Positions 26,918-37,569 of a stretch of 64,000 nucleotides of DNA are shown here, in pieces. The position numbers and the translations under genes were made by a program. The stretch is taken from contig NZ_JALLPL010000001.1 of assembly GCF_023276355.1 (NCBI RefSeq), forward strand, positions 744,001-808,000. Direction: 5' to 3'. Source of the DNA: Haloplanus sp. XH21. GTDB lineage: Archaea; Halobacteriota; Halobacteria; Halobacteriales; Haloferacaceae. Numbering within the stretch: position 1 is the stretch's first letter; each line of letters starts with the position of its first letter. Below the pieces are notes generated by a model. The model saw nothing but the letters and a program-made list of their open reading frames with translations, made no database searches and was not told where the DNA came from.

Positions 26918-26942
26918 ACGCTGCTTAAGTGGTCAAGGGGGA
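26918..26942 (+). promoter_or_regulatory. Internal promoter before 23S in the spacer
   Basis: CTTAAGTGGTCAAGGG at 26924-26939 is identical to the core of the main rRNA promoter at 24877-24892. Internal promoters in this spacer are known in haloarchaea and would let 23S and 5S be made independently of 16S. Confidence 0.65.
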
Positions 26943-27029
26943 TAGAACTGGTCCAGACCGATGCACCATCCCGTGCGAACGCGGATGGGAAGGGTCGAAC
27001 GCTCGCGCAACCCACGAGAGCGTGATGAC

Positions 27030-27088
27030 GACCGTATGTACGTGCGATTCCAGGCGTCCACTGGACCCGACAGTCAAACCGGGTCACT
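27030..27088 (+). other. Pre-23S processing stem, 5' strand
   Basis: The segment starting GACCGTATGTACGTGCGATT pairs with 30042-30104 after 23S. The central part (CCAGGCGTCCACTGG here, CCAGGCGTTAACTGG in the partner) leaves unpaired bases consistent with a bulge-helix-bulge cleavage site for EndA. Confidence 0.8.
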
Positions 27089-27102
27089 AGTGTGACAAAC
27101 CA

Positions 27103-30020
<2,918 letters not shown>

Positions 30021-30041
30021 ACATTCATTGGATTTCGCACT

Positions 30042-30104
30042 GTGACCCGATTCGATTTGACTATCGGGTCCAGGCGTTAACTGGAATCGCACGGATATAC
30101 GGTC
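30042..30104 (+). other. Pre-23S processing stem, 3' strand
   Basis: This segment, GTGACCCGATTCG through TATACGGTC, is the partner of 27030-27088. Together they enclose the 23S gene in a long stem with a bulge-helix-bulge-like centre. Confidence 0.8.
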
Positions 30105-30115
30105 GTTTTGACCCA

Positions 30116-30154
30116 CCGACGCTGGCATTGCAACGGTTCGATTCCGTTGGTCGG
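30116..30154 (+). other. tRNA-like element (t-element) upstream of 5S
   Basis: A perfect T-arm (AACGG, loop TTCGATT, CCGTT at 30132-30148) is flanked by CCGAC (30116-30120) and GTCGG (30150-30154), which pair like a short acceptor. In Haloferax volcanii a mini-tRNA of this kind before 5S is cut by tRNase Z to make the 5S 5' end. This copy ends 2-3 nt before the predicted 5S start, as that role requires. Confidence 0.7.
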
Positions 30155-30156
30155 CA

Positions 30157-30279
30157 TGAAGGCGGCCATAGCGGCAGGGACACACCCGTACCCATCCCGA
30201 ACACGGACGTTAAGCCTGCCTGCGTATCGGGCAGTACTGGAGTGGGCGACCCTCTGGGAGTGCCGATTCGCCGCCTCCC
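30157..30279 (+). rRNA. 5S ribosomal RNA
   Basis: The gene starts near TGAAGGCGGCCATAGCGG, contains CCCGTACCCATCCCGAACAC and ends GATTCGCCGCCTCCCA, whose terminal bases pair with the 5' end. It is about 122 nt and last in the operon. No tRNA-Cys follows it, unlike several haloarchaeal operons. Confidence 0.96.
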
Positions 30280-30298
30280 ATTCATACTTCATTCACCC

Positions 30299-30335
30299 GC
30301 CGAGCACTGCGTGTACTCACAGTCGCTCGGCTTTT
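30299..30335 (+). terminator. rRNA operon terminator
   Basis: GCCGAGC (30299-30305) and GCTCGGC (30325-30331) form a 7-bp perfect stem followed directly by TTTT. It lies 20 nt beyond 5S, as expected for the operon terminator. Confidence 0.75.
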
Positions 30336-30389
30336 CTCATATCGAACGCCACCGCGTCCTTTCCGGCCTGTCCTGCCGCCGTCGGCCGA

Positions 30390-30453
30390 ATTAAACCGGG
30401 TTTAATCGGGATGAATCGGCCCCAACCCGGGTTCAGCGAGTTCCCGATTTAAT
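30390..30453 (+). promoter_or_regulatory. Palindromic operator and promoter of the secreted repeat protein
   Basis: ATTAAACC-G-GGTTTAAT (30390-30406) is a perfect inverted repeat followed by CGGGA. A TATA-like GATTTAAT sits at 30446-30453, about 34 nt further on. The same motif (TTAAAC, GGG, TTAATCGGGA) stands 35 nt before the TATA box of the gene at 50051-50281, and intervening bases such as AGCGAGTTC also match. It is probably the site of a shared regulator. Confidence 0.65.
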
Positions 30454-30480
30454 GGGATGCCAGTCGTCCTCCCGAACGGA

Positions 30481-32244
30481 ATGAACACGAAACGACTCGG
30501 CGCGCTACTGGTGGCGACACTGCTGCTCGTGTCGGCGGTTGCGCCGCCGGCGCTGGCACAGTCAGACTCGGATTCCCTGTCTGTCGGCGTCTCACAGGAC
30601 GCTGAGACAGGTGACGTGACCGCGACGGTCACGAGCAACGGCACGGCCGTTCAGAACGCGACGGTGAACGTGACGGCGGACGGCAACGCTTCGTACGCGG
30701 GTGCGGGTGAGTACGAGACCGACGCGAACGGGACTGTTTCGCTCCCTGCCCCCAACGAATCGGTGACAATCACGGTCGTGGCGAGCCACGATGGCGCGAA
30801 CGCGACGACGACGGCTGACATCGAACCGACGCTCGGCGTCGCTATCGCCGAGAACGACGATGGCTCGGCCGTCGTGACGGTTACGAGCGCGAATTCGACA
30901 GTCGAGAACGCGACGGTCAACGTGACCACGAGCGGGAACGACTCCTACGCCGGCACCGGCGAGTACGACACTGACGCGAACGGCACGGTGTCGCTCCCGG
31001 CGCCGGACGATCCGGTGACCGTCACCATCGAAGCGAGCCACGACGGCATGGTCGCGACGACGACCGCTGATCTCAACCCGGCGCTCGATGTCGCCGTCGA
31101 GGGCGCCGACGACGGATCGGTCGTGGTGACGGTCACGCGCGGGAGTTCGACGGTCGAGAACGCCACGGTGAACGTGACGGCGAACACGACGTACGCCGAC
31201 ACGGGCGAGTTCACGACCGACGAGAACGGCACGGTCACGCTCGCGAACCCGTCCGAACCGGTCGAACTCACGATCACCGCGACGGATGACAACGAGTCGG
31301 CGACCACCTCGGTCGTCGTCAACCCGGTCGAGACGCTGGCCGTCGGCGTCGAACAGGCGAGTGACGGATCGGTGACCATCTCGGTCGGTCGTCTCGGTGA
31401 CCCCGTCGCGAACGCGACGGTGACCGTGACGGCGGACGGCAACGACTCCTACGCGGGTGCGGGCGAGTACGACACTGACGATAGCGGAACGGTCGTCCTC
31501 CCCGCGCCGAGCGAGAACGTCACGGTGACGGTGACGGCGACGGACGACAACGAGACGGCGACCACGACGGCCGAACTGACGCCGCCCGAATCGACGGGAC
31601 CGTTCGGTCAGATCGTCTCGTCGTTCGTCGAGTCGCTGAAGAGCGCGGGCTTCAGTGGCCCGCTCGGTGAGCAGGTCTCCGACTTCGTGACGAACAACAA
31701 CCCGTCGAACGAGAACGCAAACGCGAACGCATCCGAGCGCGGCCCGCCGGAACACGCGGGCCCACCGTCGGACGACGGGAACGAAACCGACGACAACGAG
31801 ACGGCCGAGAACGACTCCCGCGTCGTCCCGGCTGATCCTCCGGTCGACGGTGACAACGAGAGCGACGCGCCCGGTAACTCGGGCGACGCTCCGGGGCAGT
31901 CCAGCGGCGAGGATGACGACAGTGATGCGCCCGGCAACTCGGGTGCGGCACCGGGTCAGTCCGACGACGGTGACGACGACAGTGACGCGCCCGGCAACTC
32001 GGGCGACGCGCCCGGCCGCTCCGACAATGGTGACGACGAAAGCGACGATGAAGAGAGCGAGAGTGACGATGAAGAGAGCGAGAGCGACGACGAAGAGACC
32101 GAGAGCGACGGTGATGACGGAAGCGACGCCGGGAGTAACGGAAACGGCAACGCCGGTAGCAACGGAAACGGCAACGCCGGTAGCAACGGAAACGGCAACG
32201 CCGGCGGCAGCGGTAACGGCAACGCCGGTGGCAACGGCCGGTAA
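30481..32244 (+). CDS. Secreted surface protein with four Ig-like repeats and acidic/Gly-Asn tail
   Basis: A 587-residue exported protein. A Sec-type signal peptide (MNTKRLGALLVATLLLVSAV, cut near ALAQ) is followed by four repeats of about 84 residues, each with NATV(N/T)VT and a SYAG-type turn before GEY-T/D-x-NGTV. They look like carboxypeptidase-regulatory or invasin-type beta sandwiches. About 25 N-x-S/T sequons suggest heavy AglB glycosylation. A hydrophobic/amphipathic stretch (FGQIVSSFVESLKSAGFSG) precedes low-complexity tails of DAPGNSGDAPGQS, SDDEESE and GSNGNGNA repeats. There is no PGF-CTERM anchor. I chose ATG 30481 because the signal peptide begins there. Its role is unknown; it may be a cell-surface or matrix protein. 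Confidence 0.8.
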   Translation: MNTKRLGALLVATLLLVSAVAPPALAQSDSDSLSVGVSQDAETGDVTATVTSNGTAVQNATVNVTADGNASYAGAGEYETDANGTVSLPAPNESVTITVVASHDGANATTTADIEPTLGVAIAENDDGSAVVTVTSANSTVENATVNVTTSGNDSYAGTGEYDTDANGTVSLPAPDDPVTVTIEASHDGMVATTTADLNPALDVAVEGADDGSVVVTVTRGSSTVENATVNVTANTTYADTGEFTTDENGTVTLANPSEPVELTITATDDNESATTSVVVNPVETLAVGVEQASDGSVTISVGRLGDPVANATVTVTADGNDSYAGAGEYDTDDSGTVVLPAPSENVTVTVTATDDNETATTTAELTPPESTGPFGQIVSSFVESLKSAGFSGPLGEQVSDFVTNNNPSNENANANASERGPPEHAGPPSDDGNETDDNETAENDSRVVPADPPVDGDNESDAPGNSGDAPGQSSGEDDDSDAPGNSGAAPGQSDDGDDDSDAPGNSGDAPGRSDNGDDESDDEESESDDEESESDDEETESDGDDGSDAGSNGNGNAGSNGNGNAGSNGNGNAGGSGNGNAGGNGR

Positions 32245-32253
32245 CCGACCCCG

Positions 32254-32598
32254 TTAGATCGGTTTTTCGCGGCAACGCTGTTTTTCGACCGCTGCGGGCG
32301 CACAGTCGGCGAGCGCGGCCGCTCGGTCGAGTGAAATGTCTCGCAGTCTGACGGCCGCTGCGGCGCCGGCCACGGCCAGCGGTGCGGCGCTGGTTCCGGG
32401 AGTCCACGCTCTCTCGTCGAACGGACGGTCGTCGTCGATAGCGGCCACCGTGACGGCGAGCATCGCGGCGGTGAACGGATCGGCCCGGCCGCCGTCGGCA
32501 GCGATATCGGCGGCGCCGGCGATGGCGAGTGCCGGTTCGGGGTCGTCCCCGCCCAGCGCTCGGTCGATGGCGGCTGCCCGCATCTCCGCGAACGTCAC
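32254..32598 (-). CDS. Haloarchaeal hypothetical, alanine-rich helical protein
   Basis: A protein of about 114 residues with VTFAEMRAAAIDRALGGDD at its start and a helical Ala-rich middle (GAADIAADGGRADPFTAAML). The GTG at 32598 overlaps the stop of the upstream gene (GTGA), which argues for coupling; ATG 32583 is an alternative. I recognise no domain. It converges on the secreted repeat protein gene, with about 10 bp between the stops. Confidence 0.6.
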   Translation of the reverse strand: MTFAEMRAAAIDRALGGDDPEPALAIAGAADIAADGGRADPFTAAMLAVTVAAIDDDRPFDERAWTPGTSAAPLAVAGAAAAVRLRDISLDRAAALADCAPAAVEKQRCREKPI

Positions 32599-32912
32599 GG
32601 CGTCGGTACCGAGAGGGAGTGGTCGACGACGGTGCCGTCGGGCGCCACCGTCACCGTGCCGAGATCGACGCGTTCGCCGGACTCGGCGCCCCGATCGACC
32701 GTGCGGAGCACCCGCTCGCGGTCGAGACGTTCCCAGACGACGCGCTCGACGAGTTGCTGGAACGCGTCGCGGTCGCTCCAGGCGGCGTCGAGATTCGACG
32801 GCACGTGGACCAGAAACCGGAACGCGTCGTCGTCGACGCCGATGCTCACGCCGAACGTGTCGGCGGTCGACTCCCCTGCTTCCCTCCCTCCGCCGTCGGG
32901 GTCGTCGGTCAT
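32595..32912 (-). CDS. Haloarchaeal hypothetical protein
   Basis: A 105-residue acidic protein beginning MTDDPDGGGREAGESTADT and containing FRFLVHVPSNLDAAWSDRDAF and VTVAPDGTVVDHSLSVP. It looks like a small alpha/beta domain of a family restricted to halophiles. No catalytic motif is visible. It is the first gene of a two-gene unit with the overlapping downstream gene and is divergent from the GTPase at 33025. Confidence 0.65.
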   Translation of the reverse strand: MTDDPDGGGREAGESTADTFGVSIGVDDDAFRFLVHVPSNLDAAWSDRDAFQQLVERVVWERLDRERVLRTVDRGAESGERVDLGTVTVAPDGTVVDHSLSVPTP

Positions 32913-33024
32913 ACGCGCGCTCCGTGGCCCGGACGCATAAGCGAGACGGTCGTCGCGCGTGAGACTGACTGGCAGACCGCGACCGGATGGCGTCGTTTTT
33001 GGCCGCTGCCCGCGCAGTCCCGCC

Positions 33025-34215
33025 ATGAGCTACTCCATCGGTCTGGTCGGGAAGCCCTCCGTGGGCAAATCGACCTTCTTCAACGCGGCGACGATGAACG
33101 ACGTACCCGAAGGGGCCTACCCCTTCACGACGATCGATCCGAGCGTCGGCGAGGCCTACGTCCGCGTGGAGTGTGCGGCCCCCGAGTTCGGCGAGACGTG
33201 TACCCCGAGCGTGGGCAACTGCGACGATGGCAGGCGATTCGTCCCCGTGAAACTCGTCGACGTCGCTGGCCTGATCCCGGGCGCTCACGAAGGGAAGGGG
33301 CTCGGCAACCAGTTCCTGAGCGACCTCAACGAGGCGGACGTGTTGATCCACGTCGTGGACTTCTCGGGCAAGACAGACAGCAAGGGAGAAGCGACCGAGG
33401 GGCACGATCCCCGCGACGACATCGACTTCCTCGAAGACGAACTCGACATGTGGTATCTGGGGATCCTGGAGAAAGGGATCGAGCGGTTCGAGACGAAATA
33501 CCACGGCGCCGACGCGAGCATCGTCGACGACCTCGCCGAGCAGATGAGCGCGTTCCGGACGGACGAAGACGAAATCGAGCGGATCATTCGCTCGGAGGAG
33601 CTGGATCCCGACCCGGCGACGTGGGACGAGGCGGACCGCGAGTCGCTGGCGCGGGAGATCCGCAAGCGCACCAAGCCGATGGTGATCGCCGCGAACAAGA
33701 TCGACGACCCCGCGGCCGCGGCGAACTTCGAAGAGATATCGACCGATCCGGACTACGACCACCTCTCCTTCGTCCCGACGAGCGCGCACGCGGAGAAGGC
33801 GCTCAAGGCCGCCGACGAGGCGGGAACGGTCGACTACCGACCCGGCGACGGGGGATTTGATGTCGTCGGCGACGTGAGCGACGAGCAGGCCACGGGTCTC
33901 GAACAGATCCGCTCGCTCGTCGACGAGTACGGCGGCACGGGCGTCCAGTCGTCGCTCGAGGCGGCGCTGTTCGACGCGCTGGATCGCATCGCCGTCTTCC
34001 CGGGGAGCGACGACGGATCCACCTCCGAGAAGGGCGTCTTCCGCGACTGTTTCCTCCTGCCGTCGGGGTCGACGACGGCGGATTTCGCGTACCACATCCA
34101 CACCGACCTCGGCGACGGCCTGCTCCACGGCATCGACTGTCGCTCGTCGCGACAGATCGGTGGCGACCACGAACTCTCGGACCGCGACGTGGTCGAACTC
34201 GTGACGACGAACTAG
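33025..34215 (+). CDS. OBG-type/YchF-like P-loop GTPase (ATPase)
   Basis: A 396-residue translation-factor-class NTPase. G1 is GLVGKPSVGKSTFFNAAT (residues 6-23) and G3 is DVAGLIPGAHEGKGLGNQFL, with G4 as ANKID. A C-terminal TGS-like domain contains FPGSDDG and TADFAYHIHTDLGDGLLHGID. The archaeal YchF/OLA1-related group is thought to act on ribosomes. NKxD-type specificity is present as NKID, so GTP use is plausible. Its stop overlaps the convergent cinA stop in a shared CTAG. Confidence 0.9.
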   Translation: MSYSIGLVGKPSVGKSTFFNAATMNDVPEGAYPFTTIDPSVGEAYVRVECAAPEFGETCTPSVGNCDDGRRFVPVKLVDVAGLIPGAHEGKGLGNQFLSDLNEADVLIHVVDFSGKTDSKGEATEGHDPRDDIDFLEDELDMWYLGILEKGIERFETKYHGADASIVDDLAEQMSAFRTDEDEIERIIRSEELDPDPATWDEADRESLAREIRKRTKPMVIAANKIDDPAAAANFEEISTDPDYDHLSFVPTSAHAEKALKAADEAGTVDYRPGDGGFDVVGDVSDEQATGLEQIRSLVDEYGGTGVQSSLEAALFDALDRIAVFPGSDDGSTSEKGVFRDCFLLPSGSTTADFAYHIHTDLGDGLLHGIDCRSSRQIGGDHELSDRDVVELVTTN

Positions 34216-34757
34216 TCGGCCGCTTCGAGGACGGCTTCGAGCGCCTGTTTCGCGCTCTTGCCCTTCACCGTCCAGCGGTCGCCGTCGAAGACGTACCGCT
34301 CGGCGTGGACGAAGGACTCCCCGCTCCCCCAGGGGGCGGCGTAGGCGACGCCGATGAAGACGAGACCGACGGGCTTCTCCTCGGTGCCGCCGGTGGGCCC
34401 GGCGATTCCGGTCGTGGAGACGCCCCACGTCGTCCTCGCCCGGTCGCGCACCCCTTGGGCCATCTCGCGGGCGACGGGGGCCGAGACGGCGCCGTGGGCG
34501 TCGAGCGATTCGCGGGAGACGCCGAGCGCGTCCAGTTTGGCGTCGTTCGAGTACGTCACCATCCCGCGGTCGAAGTAGTCGCTCGACCCGGGAACGTCGG
34601 TCAGCAGCGACCCGATCAAGCCACCCGTGAGCGATTCCGCGGTGGCGATGGTGTCGTCGCGCTCCCGCAGGTGGTCGCCGAGCCGCCGTTCGATGGCGTC
34701 CTCGCCTGCGGGTGCAGGTCCGATCCGATCGGTCGCCTCGGCATCAGCGTCGGTCAT
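34212..34757 (-). CDS. CinA C-terminal-domain protein, nicotinamide-nucleotide amidase
   Basis: A stand-alone CinA C-terminal (PncC-type) domain, 181 residues, that deamidates NMN to nicotinate mononucleotide in NAD salvage. Motifs are TIATAESLTGGLIGSLLTDVPGSSDYF, VTYSNDAK and STTGIAGPTGGTEEKPVGLVFIGV, all typical. I chose ATG 34757 (MTDADAEATDR); the frame remains open for 45 codons upstream. It converges on the YchF-like gene with a 4-base overlap and is divergent from the dehydrogenase at 34852. Confidence 0.9.
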   Translation of the reverse strand: MTDADAEATDRIGPAPAGEDAIERRLGDHLRERDDTIATAESLTGGLIGSLLTDVPGSSDYFDRGMVTYSNDAKLDALGVSRESLDAHGAVSAPVAREMAQGVRDRARTTWGVSTTGIAGPTGGTEEKPVGLVFIGVAYAAPWGSGESFVHAERYVFDGDRWTVKGKSAKQALEAVLEAAD

Positions 34758-34851
34758 GGCCACCGGTTGGGCGGCGCGCCCCATCAAATGGCCGCCGAAC
34801 GGAATGCCGGTTTTCCGACCCTTTATGTCGGCCGAGCGGAGTGAACTGGAT

Positions 34852-35754
34852 ATGGCAGACGAGACGATCGCCTTCGTCGGACTGGGTATCATGGGTGGAC
34901 CGATGGCGAAGAACCTCCTCGATGCGGGCTACACCGTGATCGGCCACAACCGGTCGCAGGGGCCGGTCGACGAACACGTCGAAGCGGGTGGCGAGGCGGC
35001 GGAGACGCCGAAGGAAGCCGCCGAACGTGCCGACGTGACCATCATGTGCCTGCCCGATTCGGACGTGGTGTCCGAGGTGATGCGGCAGGAGGACGGCGTG
35101 CTCGCGGGCCTGAGCGAGGGCGACGTGGTCATCGACAACTCCACCATCTCGCCGATGGTGACCGAGGACCTCGCCGAAGAGGTGCGCGACCGCGGCGCGC
35201 GGATGCTCGACGCCCCCATCAGCGGCGGCGAGGAGGGCGCCATCGAGGCGTCGCTGTCGATCATGGTCGGTGGCGACGAGGACGTTCTCGACCGCTGTCG
35301 TCCCATCCTCGAAGTGATGGGCGAGACGATCACGTACTGCGGCGACAACGGCGCGGGCCAGGTCACCAAGGCCTGTAACCAGATCGTCGTTGCGGGCACG
35401 ATGGAGGCCGTCAGCGAGGCGCTCGTGTTCGCGTACAAGGCCGACGCGGACCTCGAAGCCGTCGTCGACGCCATCAGCGGCGGCGCCGCCGGCTGCTGGA
35501 CGCTCGACAACCGCGCGCCGAACATGATCCACGGCGACTTCGAACCCGGCTTCTTCGCCGACTACCAGTACAAGGACCTCCGCATCGCGACCGACGCCGG
35601 CGAGGCGTACGGCTCGCCGATGCCCCAGACCGAACTCGTCCACGAGATGTACAAGTCGATGGTCGAGACGGGGCGTGGCAAAGACGACAACTCCGGCGTG
35701 ATGCAGGTCATCGAGGATCTGGCGGGTGTCGAGGCGCGAGTCGAAGACGATTGA
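34852..35754 (+). CDS. Beta-hydroxyacid dehydrogenase (3-hydroxyisobutyrate/tartronate semialdehyde reductase family)
   Basis: A 300-residue NAD(P)-dependent oxidoreductase. The Rossmann motif is FVGLGIMGGPMAKNLLDAGY at residues 8-27. The substrate-binding signature DAPISGGEEGAIEASL, the catalytic lysine region GAGQVTKACNQIVVAG and the C-terminal motif KDLRIATDAGEAYGSPMP are all family hallmarks. It could reduce tartronate semialdehyde (GarR-like) or oxidise 3-hydroxyisobutyrate; sequence alone does not decide. A TATA-like ctttatg stands about 30 nt upstream. Confidence 0.92.
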   Translation: MADETIAFVGLGIMGGPMAKNLLDAGYTVIGHNRSQGPVDEHVEAGGEAAETPKEAAERADVTIMCLPDSDVVSEVMRQEDGVLAGLSEGDVVIDNSTISPMVTEDLAEEVRDRGARMLDAPISGGEEGAIEASLSIMVGGDEDVLDRCRPILEVMGETITYCGDNGAGQVTKACNQIVVAGTMEAVSEALVFAYKADADLEAVVDAISGGAAGCWTLDNRAPNMIHGDFEPGFFADYQYKDLRIATDAGEAYGSPMPQTELVHEMYKSMVETGRGKDDNSGVMQVIEDLAGVEARVEDD

Positions 35755-35822
35755 ATACTCTTCGAGTCCGCCGAGCGAAGGCGCAGGTCGAAGACGACGA
35801 CTGAGGCTGTCGGCTGCGGCCG

Positions 35823-36254
35823 CTACTCGATGTCGTCGTGGTCCAGCAGTCGCCGCTCGCGATCCTCGGGCGCAGGGTCGTACGTGACGATTTCGAGCAG
35901 GTTCCCCGACGGATCTAGGAAGTAGAACCCCTCGAACTCGCCCCAGTCGTAGGGGCCCTGCATCGGAAACTGGTCGTCGAGTTCGTCCATCAGGGCCTGG
36001 TAGGTGTCGCGATCCGTCTCAAAGGCAATATGGGCCTTATCGAGCGGGTGATCCAGATCCGCCTCGTCCCACTTCTCCGCGCGTCCCGTCTCCATGAGCG
36101 TGACGACCGTGCCGCCGCCCGTCTCGAACATGACGTGCGCGCCCTGGAAGTCCTCCGGCGGGCGCAACAGGTCGAGATCGAGGATGTCTCGGTAGAAGGC
36201 GTACGCGTCGTCCAGATCGTCCACGTCGATGTTGATGTGGTCGATGGCGTCCAT
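35823..36254 (-). CDS. VOC-family (glyoxalase/bleomycin resistance fold) protein
   Basis: A 143-residue protein with paired beta-alpha-beta-beta-beta units. It begins MDAIDHINIDVDDLDDAYAFY (metal-site His), has a second His in KAHIAFE and ends with FYFLDPSGNLLEIV (metal-site Glu), so a metal centre is plausible. The reaction is unknown; candidates are lyase, dioxygenase or binding protein. Start 36254 gives the canonical N-terminus. It is divergent from moeA1, with about 90 bp between. Confidence 0.88.
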   Translation of the reverse strand: MDAIDHINIDVDDLDDAYAFYRDILDLDLLRPPEDFQGAHVMFETGGGTVVTLMETGRAEKWDEADLDHPLDKAHIAFETDRDTYQALMDELDDQFPMQGPYDWGEFEGFYFLDPSGNLLEIVTYDPAPEDRERRLLDHDDIE

Positions 36255-36342
36255 GCCCTCACTGGCGAGTGTGGGGCGAAATAGGTTTCCCCGCCCCGCC
36301 GCACAGCTACGGGTTTTTGTATGCGCGAACGCAAGGGCGGCT

Positions 36343-37569
36343 ATGAGCCACGACGACCTCGAACACGCGGGATTCAAGGATCGAACCCGCGTCGACGAGG
36401 CCCTGGAGACGATTCTGCACGCCGTGTCGGGCCACGACCGAACCGAGCGCATCGCCTTGGGACGGGTCGACGGCCGGACGCTCGCTGAGACGGTGACCGC
36501 GCCGACGCCCGTCCCCGGCTATGACCGGGCGGCGATGGACGGCTACGCGGTGCGCGCCGAGGACACCTTCGGCGCGACGGGTCGGTCACCCACGGTGCTC
36601 CGCGAGGCCGACGGTGAGGTCGCCCCCGGCGAGGCCGTCCGCGTCCACACGGGCAGTGACCTCCCCGACGGCGCCGACGCCGTCGTCATGGTCGAGGAGA
36701 CGGAGATCGTCGGCGACGAGATAGAGGTGTTCGACGCCGTCGCCGAGGGTGAGAACGTCGGCGAAGTAGGCGAGGACGTCGCCGAGGGCGAGGAACTCTA
36801 CCAGCCGGGCCACCGGATCCGCCCCTCCGATCTCGGCCTGCTGAAATCCGTCGGCATCGATCAGGTCGAGGTGTACGACCCGCCGACGGTCGGCGTCATC
36901 CCGACGGGCGAGGAACTCGTCCAGCGCGACCCCGCGCCCGGCGAAGTCATCGAAACCAACGGGCTCACCGTCTCGCGCCTCGCCAACCGCTGGGGCGCCA
37001 TCCCCACGTATCGAAACGTCGTCGACGACGACCCGCACGCCATCCGCGCCGCGATCCAGCGGGATCTGGCCAAGGACGTGGTGGTCACCACGGGCGGGTC
37101 GTCGGTCGGCGAACGCGACTACACGCCCGAAGTCGTCGACGACATCGGCGAGGTGCTGGTCCACGGCGTCGCGCTCAAACCCGGCCATCCCGTCGCCCTC
37201 GGCGTCGTCGAAGACACGCCGGTGATCATGCTCCCGGGCTACCCCGTCGCCTGCATCATCAACGCCGTCCAGTTCCTCCGACCGATCCTCAAGACCGTGG
37301 GCAACATGCCCGTCCCCGACCACCCGACCGTCGAGGCCCGGTTGACGCGAAAGATTTCCAGCGAACCCGGAACCCGGACGTTCGCCCGCGTTCGGTTGAC
37401 CGAGGACGGCGAGGACGACACGCCCGCCGCCGAACCCACTCGCGCGAGCGGTGCGGGCGTCCTCTCCAGCGTCGCGCTGGCGGATGGCTGGGTCGTCGTC
37501 CCCGAGGAACGCGAGGGGTACGACGCGGGTGACCACGTCGCCGTCGAGAACTGGGAGTGGTCGGCATGA
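36343..37569 (+). CDS. moeA: Molybdopterin molybdenumtransferase MoeA, first copy
   Basis: It inserts molybdate (or tungstate) into adenylated molybdopterin. The 408-residue protein shows GYDRAAMDGYAVRAEDTF (residues 59-76), TGSDLPDGADAVVMVEE, TVGVIPTGEELVQ, TTGGSSVGERDYTPE and LPGYPVACIINAVQFLRP, in the standard MoeA domain order ending with domain IV. The ATG at 36343 follows an AT-rich box (gggtttttgtatg). Its stop overlaps the second moeA start (ATGA), so the two are coupled. Tandem moeA genes often serve Mo versus W or different acceptors; that is not resolved here. Confidence 0.95.
   Translation: MSHDDLEHAGFKDRTRVDEALETILHAVSGHDRTERIALGRVDGRTLAETVTAPTPVPGYDRAAMDGYAVRAEDTFGATGRSPTVLREADGEVAPGEAVRVHTGSDLPDGADAVVMVEETEIVGDEIEVFDAVAEGENVGEVGEDVAEGEELYQPGHRIRPSDLGLLKSVGIDQVEVYDPPTVGVIPTGEELVQRDPAPGEVIETNGLTVSRLANRWGAIPTYRNVVDDDPHAIRAAIQRDLAKDVVVTTGGSSVGERDYTPEVVDDIGEVLVHGVALKPGHPVALGVVEDTPVIMLPGYPVACIINAVQFLRPILKTVGNMPVPDHPTVEARLTRKISSEPGTRTFARVRLTEDGEDDTPAAEPTRASGAGVLSSVALADGWVVVPEEREGYDAGDHVAVENWEWSA

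Noticed and set aside
32254-34428. 724-residue minus ORF spanning the GTPase
   Set aside because: Only its last part (32254-32598) looks like a real gene; the remainder is antisense to the YchF-like GTPase.
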